Source: Macrothele yani (Eukaryota > Arthropoda > Arachnida > Araneae > Macrothelidae). From it: DNA of 64,000 nt. Numbering within the stretch: position 1 is the stretch's first letter; every line of letters begins with the position of its first letter. A program made the translations under genes and the position numbers. Below are positions 58,901 to 64,000 of this stretch, piece by piece. The notes beneath the pieces were generated by a model, which did no database searches, was not told the DNA's origin, and worked only from the letters and a program-made list of their open reading frames with translations. Where the stretch lies: NCBI GenBank assembly GCA_039090855.1, contig CM077034.1, positions 10,494,984-10,558,983 on the forward strand, in the 5' to 3' direction.

Positions 58901-60323
58901 ACATCCAACATCTGTACGACAGACTCCATGCCAGAATTGCACAGTGTGACGCAGTTCATGGCGGTTCAACCTCGTACTAACCATGTTACATGGAAATGTT
59001 ATTTTTCAGTTTACCAGCAAATACAGCTGTATTTTGCCATAATGTTTTGATCACGTTATCCTCTGTATTCCGTTATGTATAAATTTCGTTGGTATCAGAC
59101 GTCTTCTTGTTGGTGTTCTTTTTTCACTTTCCAGCCACGACCATCCGCGATTGAGGCGTCCAGGTTGAGGATGCTTTGAACTCAATACCCCAAACTTACA
59201 TCCAACATCTGTACGACAGACTCCATGCCAGAATTGCACAGTGTGACGCAGTTCATGGCGGTTCAACCTCGTACTAACCATGTTACATGGAAATGTTATT
59301 TTTCAGTTTACCAGCAAATACAGCTGTATTTTGCCATAATGTTTTGATCACGTTATCCTCTGTATTCCGTTATTATGCTGTATAAATTTCGTTGGTATCA
59401 GACGTCTCCTTCTTGGTGTTCTTTTTTCACTTTCTAGCCACGACCATCCCCGATTGAGGCGTCCAGGTTGAGGATGCTTGGAAGTCAATACCCCAAACTT
59501 ACATCCAACATCTGTACGACAGACTCCATGCCAGAATTGCACAGTGTGACGCAGTTCATGGCGGTTCAACCTCGTACTAACCATGTTACATGGAAATGTT
59601 ATTTTTCAGTTTACCAGCAAATACAGCTGTATTTTGCCATAATGTTTTGATCACGTTATCCTCTGTATTCCGTTATGTATAAATTTCGTTGGTATCAGAC
59701 GTCTCCTTCTTGGTGTTCTTTTTTCACTTTCCAGCCACGACCATCCCCGATTGAGGCGTCCAGGTTGAGGATGCTTGGAACTCAATACCCCAAACTTACA
59801 TCCAACATCTGTACGACAGACTCCATGCCAGAATTGCACAGTGTGACGCAGTTCATGGCGGTTCAACCTCGTACTAACCATGTTACATGGAAATGTTATT
59901 TTTCAGTTTACCAGCAAATACAGCTGTATTTTGCCATAATGTTTTGATCACGTTATCCTCTGTATTCCGTTATGTATAAATTTCGTTGGTATCAGACGTC
60001 TCCTTCTTGGTGTTCTTTTTTCACTTTCCAGCCACGACCATCCCCGATTGAGGCGTCCAGGTTGAGGATGCTTGGAACTCAATACCCCAAACTTACATCC
60101 AACATCTGTACGACAGACTCCATGCCAGAATTGCACAGTGTGACGCAGTTCATGGCGGTTCAACCTCGTACTAACCATGTTACATGGAAATGTTATTTTT
60201 CAGTTTACCAGCAAATACAGCTGTATTTTGCCATAATGTTTTGATCACGTTATCCTCTGTATTCCGTTATGTATAAATTTCGTTGGTATCAGACGTCTCC
60301 TTCTTGGTGTTCTTTTTCCACTT
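55853..60323 (+). repeat. 297-bp array inside TcA-3, ~15 units, with 897-bp higher-order repeat
   Basis: Unit composition is as in TcA-2. From 57257 to 59947 three distinguishable units recur in fixed order: one with TCTTCTTGTTGGTG and CCGCGATTG, one of ~303 bp with TTATTATGCTG and GGAAGTCAATACC, and one standard unit. Together they form an 897-bp higher-order period present three times (starts near 57257, 58154, 59051). This resembles the organisation of mature satellites. Confidence 0.95.
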
Positions 60324-60432
60324 TCCGCCAGTGTAAATATCTAATAGCAGTGCTGTATTTTTATAGACTGTTTTTTTTTCTTGAGTTAGGAGTTTCTAAA
60401 ATGTTTCTTATTTATTTCTTTTTTCTTTGCAG

Positions 60433-60531
60433 CAAGAAGAAGAACTTCTGCCTTTTCCCTATCAAAGTAGTTGCGTCAATTACACCCAAATATGGCTGGA
60501 TAATGGAAGAACAGGATATAGGAGTCAGGAG
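60433..60531 (+). CDS. DEG/ENaC sodium channel, exon c (internal)
   Basis: The acceptor TTTTTTCTTTGCAG ends at 60432 and the donor GTATGC starts at 60532. Exactly 33 codons, in phase 0 on both sides, read QEEELLPFPYQSSCVNYTQI and WLDNGRTGYRSQE. L-P-x-PY-x-S-x-C-x-x-Y followed by Y-(S/R)-x-x-x is the DEG/ENaC segment leading into the first cysteines of the thumb region; the expected following C-x-x-x-C is the start of exon d. It lies between TcA-3 and TcE-2. Confidence 0.9.
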
Positions 60532-60645
60532 GTATGCATATCTAAATACGAACAAATATTGAATGTTTTGAATTTCTACCTATTTTTCCGAAAGACAGAG
60601 GAATGCATGAACTCTTGGATGCGCATTGTTACAAAGAAATCGAAT

Positions 60646-60795
60646 ACAGTCAAACCCCTATTTAACGGACTGCGATTTATCGAATTCCGCGATTTTACGT
60701 ACATGTTTTATGGTCCAGACGGAACCACATTGAAATTAATGCTTGGCGTTTCCCGATTTAACGAACACATTTCCTCAATTTAGCGAACATTTCTT
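60646..60795. other. Possible pogo/Tigger-like terminal fragment in intron
   Basis: ACAGTCAAACCCCTATTTAA followed by repeated TTTAACGAA/TTTATCGAA-type words resembles the ends of pogo/Tigger DNA elements (CAGT-x-x-AACCYC, then ACGAA-rich sequence). Only one end is visible and no transposase is present. The assignment is tentative. Confidence 0.35.
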
Positions 60796-60847
60796 TTATT
60801 TTTCTTTAAACCACCAAACTACACTGAAGGGCGATTGAATTAGAGAT

Positions 60848-62409
60848 CTAGTAACGTGTAGCACCACCTTTCGCCCTGATGACGGCGGCAATTCGTCTCG
60901 GCATGGACTCGACAAGACACCGGAAGCGTTGGGAAGCCATACGGATCCACGACCCCTGAACAAGCTCCGACAGTTCACGAAGATTTGAAGGACGGGGGTT
61001 CATCTCTCTCGATGGCATCGCAGATGTTCCCGATTGAGGTCAGGTGACCTAGCTGGCCAAGGAAGCGAGGTCACGTCGGTGGAGTGTTCATCCAACCATT
61101 CGGATACAATTCGGGAGCTGCATTGTCTTAATGATGACGAGACGAATCGCCGCCTATTGACGGCGGCCATTCGTCTCGGCATGGACTTGACAAGACACCG
61201 GAAGCGTTGGGAAGCCATACGGATCCACGACCCCTGAACAAGCTCCCACAGTTCACGAAGATTTCATGGAGGGGGTCATCTCTCTCGATGGCATCCCAGA
61301 TATTCCCGATTGAGGTCAGGTGACCAAGCTGGCCAAGGAAGCGAGGTCTCGTCGGTGGCGTGTTCATCCAACCATTCGGATACAATTCGGGAGCTGCATT
61401 GTCTTAATGATGACGAGACGAATCGCCGCCTATTGACGGCGGCCATTCGTCTCGGCATGGACTCGACAAGACACCGGAAGCGTTGGGAAGCCATACGGAT
61501 CCACGACCCCTGAACAAGCTCCCACAGTTCACGAAGATTTCATGGAGGGGGGTCATCTCTCTCGATGGCGTCCCAGATGTGCTGAGGTCAGGTGACCTAG
61601 CTGGCCAAGGAAGCGAGGTCACGTTGGTGGAGTGTTCATCCAACCATTCGGATACAGTTCTGGAGCTGCATTGTCTTGTTGCAGGATGAGATCCCCAGTG
61701 GGATGTTGAAGACGCACAAACGGGAGCAAGTGGTCGTCCAGGATATCCCGGTAATGTTGACCTGCGAGGACGATGTCACTCGTACCAGGGGTCCCATTTC
61801 AGTCCACATAAACTGTCCCCAGACCAGAATGCCATCCCCCACAAGCTTGAAGAGTACCCTGCTGGCAGGAAGGATCCATCGCTTCATGTGGTTTGCGCCG
61901 AACTCGTATCCTGCCATCCGTATGTACCATCGTGAATCTCGACTCATCAGTCCAGGCAACATTTTCCCACATGTCTAGGGTCCAGTGGCGATGTTCCCGA
62001 ATCCAGGCTAAACTTTGCACCCTGTGATGTGCGGTCAGCAGCGGTACCCTCGTGGGACGATGGCTTCTGTACCCCATAGCGAGGAGATGGTTTTGGATGG
62101 TGTGGCTGCTTACACGTTTTTGTGCACCAGCGTTTAATTGCCGAGTGATTTCTTGCACTGTGGCCCGTCTATCCGCTGTTACAATGCGAGCTAGCCGACG
62201 ATGACCCCGCTCATCCACACGCTGTTGTCTACGGCAGTTGGCCTTTGCAGGGATGGTTTTACCGGACTCGATGTACTCACGGTGCACCCGTGACACAGTG
62301 GCTCGTGAAAATCCCAGTACCTGCATACTTCTGAGATGGAGTGACCCATTCGTCGGGCTCCGACAGTTTGCTCACGATTAAATGCGCTTAGATCCTTCGT
62401 CTTACCCAT
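60848..62409 (-). pseudogene. Tc1-like transposase, TcE family, broken and internally amplified
   Basis: It starts MGKTKDLSAFNREQTVGARR at 62409 and loses frame near 62325. It then continues VLGFSRATVSRVHREYIESG through WTDESRFTMVHTDGR and CNKTMQ/QQDN-type sequence at ~61680. The C-terminal half (EWLDEHSTD, PARSPDLN, MASQRFRCLVESMPRRM) is repeated in the 60890-61640 series. The final tail is the single terminal copy ending at 60848. The third motif is shortened (AATCGGGAACATCTG), as in TcE-1. Confidence 0.87.
60890..61640 (-). repeat. ~276-bp tandem series in TcE-2 with palindromic junctions
   Basis: GACAAGACACCGGAAGCG occurs at 60911, 61189 and 61465 (offsets 278 and 276). Each internal junction carries a near-palindrome, GAGACGAATCGCCGCC then TATTGAC then GGCGGCCATTCGTCTC (61141-61178 and 61417-61454). 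The palindrome joins the C-terminal coding tail (PRRxAAV region) to an inverted copy of itself. Confidence 0.9.
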
Positions 62410-62692
62410 ACTGCGTCCGACTCTTACTGATTCCCGTCGCATCACTCCTTATATTGTCGGATCCCTGCATACGTCATGTCGTTTCCGTTTACAGGGCCGC
62501 CCACAGCGCCACATTTGCATAACGCCAGCTGTCTCTAATTCAATTGCTCTTCAGTGTAGATGCCGAATTCGTCAGTGTATGTCAAATAGTTAATATGAAT
62601 TATGAGTGTCTATGAAAATGCCGATATAATCGTTTCATTTATCGTTTGCAACGGCACTGAAAGAATTCAACAGACTTTTGTTTTTCTTACAG

Positions 62693-62801
62693 ATGTGCAA
62701 GCAAACCTGTTTAATGGACATCATTTCGAGCTCGTGCGAATGTGCGTTTAAGGAACTGAACTATCCATTCTCCGAGGATACCTGTTTTTATGATTCCGGC
62801 A
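62693..62801 (+). CDS. DEG/ENaC sodium channel, exon d (internal)
   Basis: The acceptor TTTGTTTTTCTTACAG ends at 62692 and the donor GTGAGT starts at 62802, a consensus donor. In phase 0 from exon c the 109 bp read MCKQTCLMDIISSSCECAFK, ELNYPFSEDTCFYDSG, with one base carried over. C-x-x-x-C-x(8)-C-x-C-x(14)-C is the cysteine pattern of the DEG/ENaC extracellular cysteine-rich thumb (family form: Y-S-x-x-x-C-x-x-x-C ... C-x-C ... P ... C). TM2 and the remaining thumb exons must lie beyond the right edge. Confidence 0.9.
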
Positions 62802-62984
62802 GTGAGTTTTTGCATCAGTAGCTCTCTTATATTCATTGAAACTACTCTTTTAAGACGAAATTAGCCGAGAAATATTGCCTGCAGAAATACTATTTCCGAA
62901 AAAAAAACAATCTCATTAGGAGAGATCACATAGTTGACTTAGCATGCCTCTTTATTGTAACTAGTCTATAGCCCATCTTACACT
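62802..62984. other. Intron sequence after exon d
   Basis: Unique AT-rich sequence beginning with the consensus donor GTGAGT, with a run of nine A near 62900. No gene or repeat is recognised before repeat X3 starts. Confidence 0.5.
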
Positions 62985-63100
62985 TAAAAAAATCTACTTG
63001 AAAAGGAGAACCCGAACCTACTCGGCTACCTTAAGTACAATCGTATCGAAAACGAGTACATGACATGCTCAAATATAAGTAACCATACGTACTTACAAAT
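62985..63100 (-). repeat. Dispersed repeat X, partial copy 3 (X3), inverted
   Basis: Read on the minus strand it gives TTTGTAAGTACGTATGGTTA, then ATTTGAGCATGTCATGTACT, then a CTCCTTTTCAAGTAGATTT segment, colinear with X1 (9090-9228) and X2 (29945-31600). It has neither TcB-2 nor the S1-bearing element at the corresponding points, and TcD-3 has inserted at its other end. Confidence 0.78.
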
Positions 63101-63101
63101 A

Positions 63102-64000
63102 CACTATCTACTAACAAGTAATTGGACACCCCTGCAATCGACGATATCTGCGGTCCTGATACACGTCACGGCCGCCGCCGTTAAATATCGTGTGGGAAAC
63201 AACAACGCAACCAGTCGCATGCAAGATGCAACGCAGTTCGGAGCTCTCTGATTTCGAGAAAGGTGTAATCGTCGGGTATCACAGAAATGGCCGATGACAT
63301 ATCCAGCGAGTTGAAGTACCCAAAATCGACAGTGGCCTACGTGATTGGCAAGTGGAGGATGAGATGTGACTGTCGGAATGTGCCCCGACCCGGCAGACCC
63401 ACAAAACTGGAAGTTAGAGACCGACGGGTGCTGGCCAGAGAAATTCGGAAGAACCGCACCAAATCGATGGGCCACATCCGCGAGGAGTTTCAACAGGCAT
63501 CAGGGAGTGTTCTTTCGATGAATACCATCCGTAAGGAAGCCCATCTGCTCGGTTATCATGGACCCACAAGCCTTTGATCACCAAGTCCAATAGCGCTGCT
63601 CGGCTAACGTGATGCATAGAACGTCGACAGTGGACCTTTGAACAGTGGAAACAGGTTCTCTGGAGCGACGAATCAAGGTTCACCCTCTACCGTTCGGATG
63701 GCAGTGTCTGGGTTTGGCGTCTGCCTGGAGAACGCCTCCTGCCGGAATGTATTATGCCAACTGTGAAGTTCGGCGGCGGTGGAATTGTGCTATGGGGGTG
63801 TTTCTCGTGGTATGACACGGGACCCTTGGTCGCAATTCCTGGTAGACTCAACGCCGAGACCTACTGCACCATTTTGGATGACCATGCGCTTCCTACGTTG
63901 TGGCAGTTTTACGGGTGGACCCATGTTACTTTCAGGATGACAATGCCACCTGTCATGTTGCGAGGTCCACCATGGCTTGGTATGGAGACAATGGGGTTAA
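63102..64000 (+). mobile_element. TcD-3, Tc1-like transposon (cut by window edge)
   Basis: It starts after TA with CACTATCTACTAACAAG and is colinear with TcD-1, without the 216-bp duplication in the part seen. The right end lies beyond the window. Confidence 0.93.
63226..64000 (+). pseudogene. Tc1-like transposase, TcD family (partial, frameshifted)
   Basis: It starts MQRSSELSDFEKGVIVGYHR and meets the TGA shared by all TcD copies after 23 codons, then resumes in another frame with ISSELKYPKSTVAYVIGKWR. A further frame break occurs at GPTSL-stop near 63575, where bases are missing relative to TcD-2. The core reads [31 protein letters not shown] and [20 protein letters not shown], and the second catalytic region is split by a lost base near 63915. 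It is inactive. Confidence 0.88.

Larger units (their letters stand above)
54745..60333 (+). mobile_element. TcA-3, 5.6-kb Tc1-like transposon with 15-unit internal array
   Basis: The 5' end is TA then CACTGGCAAGAAGTG at 54745; the 3' end is CCACTTTCCGCCAGTG at 60333 then TA. It contains a decayed transposase and ~15 tandem 297-bp units. The layout is the same as TcA-2 and (reversed) TcA-1, with a different unit number and different unit variants. It ends 99 bp upstream of channel exon c. Confidence 0.93.
60822..62556 (-). mobile_element. TcE-2, Tc1-like transposon with 276-bp internal duplication series
   Basis: The left end is TA then CACTGAAGGGCGATTGAATT at 60822; the right end is TTCAATTGCTCTTCAGTG at 62556 then TA. 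These match the TcE-1 ends. The transposase reads on the minus strand. In place of TcE-1's 177-bp array, it has about 2.7 copies of a different ~276-bp segment of the 3' coding half. Confidence 0.92.

Noticed and set aside
217..60562. Dozens of 60-100-codon frames in the 297-bp, 181-bp and 145-bp arrays
   Set aside because: They are the same few short frames repeated once per unit. The transposase-derived ones are fragments without start context or complete domains.
60427..60783. 118-codon frame containing exon c
   Set aside because: Only the 33 codons between the splice signals match the channel family; the remainder runs through intron and a possible pogo-like fragment.

Overview
The window is animal nuclear DNA, very likely from an arthropod (a chelicerate is plausible but not proven here). 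It is almost entirely nested transposons and transposon-derived tandem arrays lying in the introns of one host gene. The only host coding sequence I can support is four short plus-strand exons (11453-11580, 38561-38733, 60433-60531, 62693-62801). Their splice phases match (1, 0, 0) and joined they read as a continuous part of the extracellular domain of a DEG/ENaC (amiloride-sensitive/pickpocket-like) sodium channel. Introns between them are about 27.0, 21.7 and 2.2 kb; the first and last exons lie outside the window.

Layout. 1-1840: minus-strand Tc1-like element (TcA-1) whose 3' end is a 297-bp tandem array running off the left edge. 1890-5968: a decayed hAT-like transposase in three pieces, interrupted by TcD-1 and by TcB-1 (open, full-length DD34E transposase). 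5971-7521: TcC. 7524-9228: dispersed repeat X1 holding a 5'-truncated LINE with a fold-back 5' end. 9229-11144: a dispersed element with a ~145-bp satellite (S1) and a tRNA-derived SINE. 11453: channel exon a. 11802-17486: a Tc1 transposase (TcH) blown apart by about 55 copies of an 87-bp array made from its own coding sequence. 17487-27709: about 55 copies of a 181-bp satellite made from the catalytic core of a mariner transposase, ending in the mariner C-terminus. 27933-31511: TcD-2, repeat X2 and TcB-2 (a second open transposase). 31672-38421: TcA-2 with a 19-unit 297-bp array inside its terminal repeats. 38561: exon b. 38786-49224: second, 10.4-kb S1-bearing element. 49310-54459: mariner remnant, TcF, TcE-1 with a 7-unit 177-bp array inside its ends, and TcG. 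54745-60333: TcA-3 with a 15-unit array including a higher-order repeat. 60433: exon c. 60822-62556: TcE-2 with a third kind of internal array. 62693: exon d. 62985-64000: repeat X3 and TcD-3, cut by the right edge.

The unifying observation is that several unrelated Tc1/mariner families have each turned part of their own transposase gene or 3' end into a tandem array, in three families still bounded by the element's terminal repeats and TA target dinucleotides. This looks like satellite DNA being born inside DNA transposons and enlarging the introns of an otherwise ordinary ion-channel gene. Only TcB-1 and TcB-2 keep uninterrupted full-length transposases; other copies carry stops, frameshifts or damaged catalytic motifs. 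No CRISPR, rRNA or bacterial-type operon is present. All family assignments come from reading motifs by eye; no database search was run.
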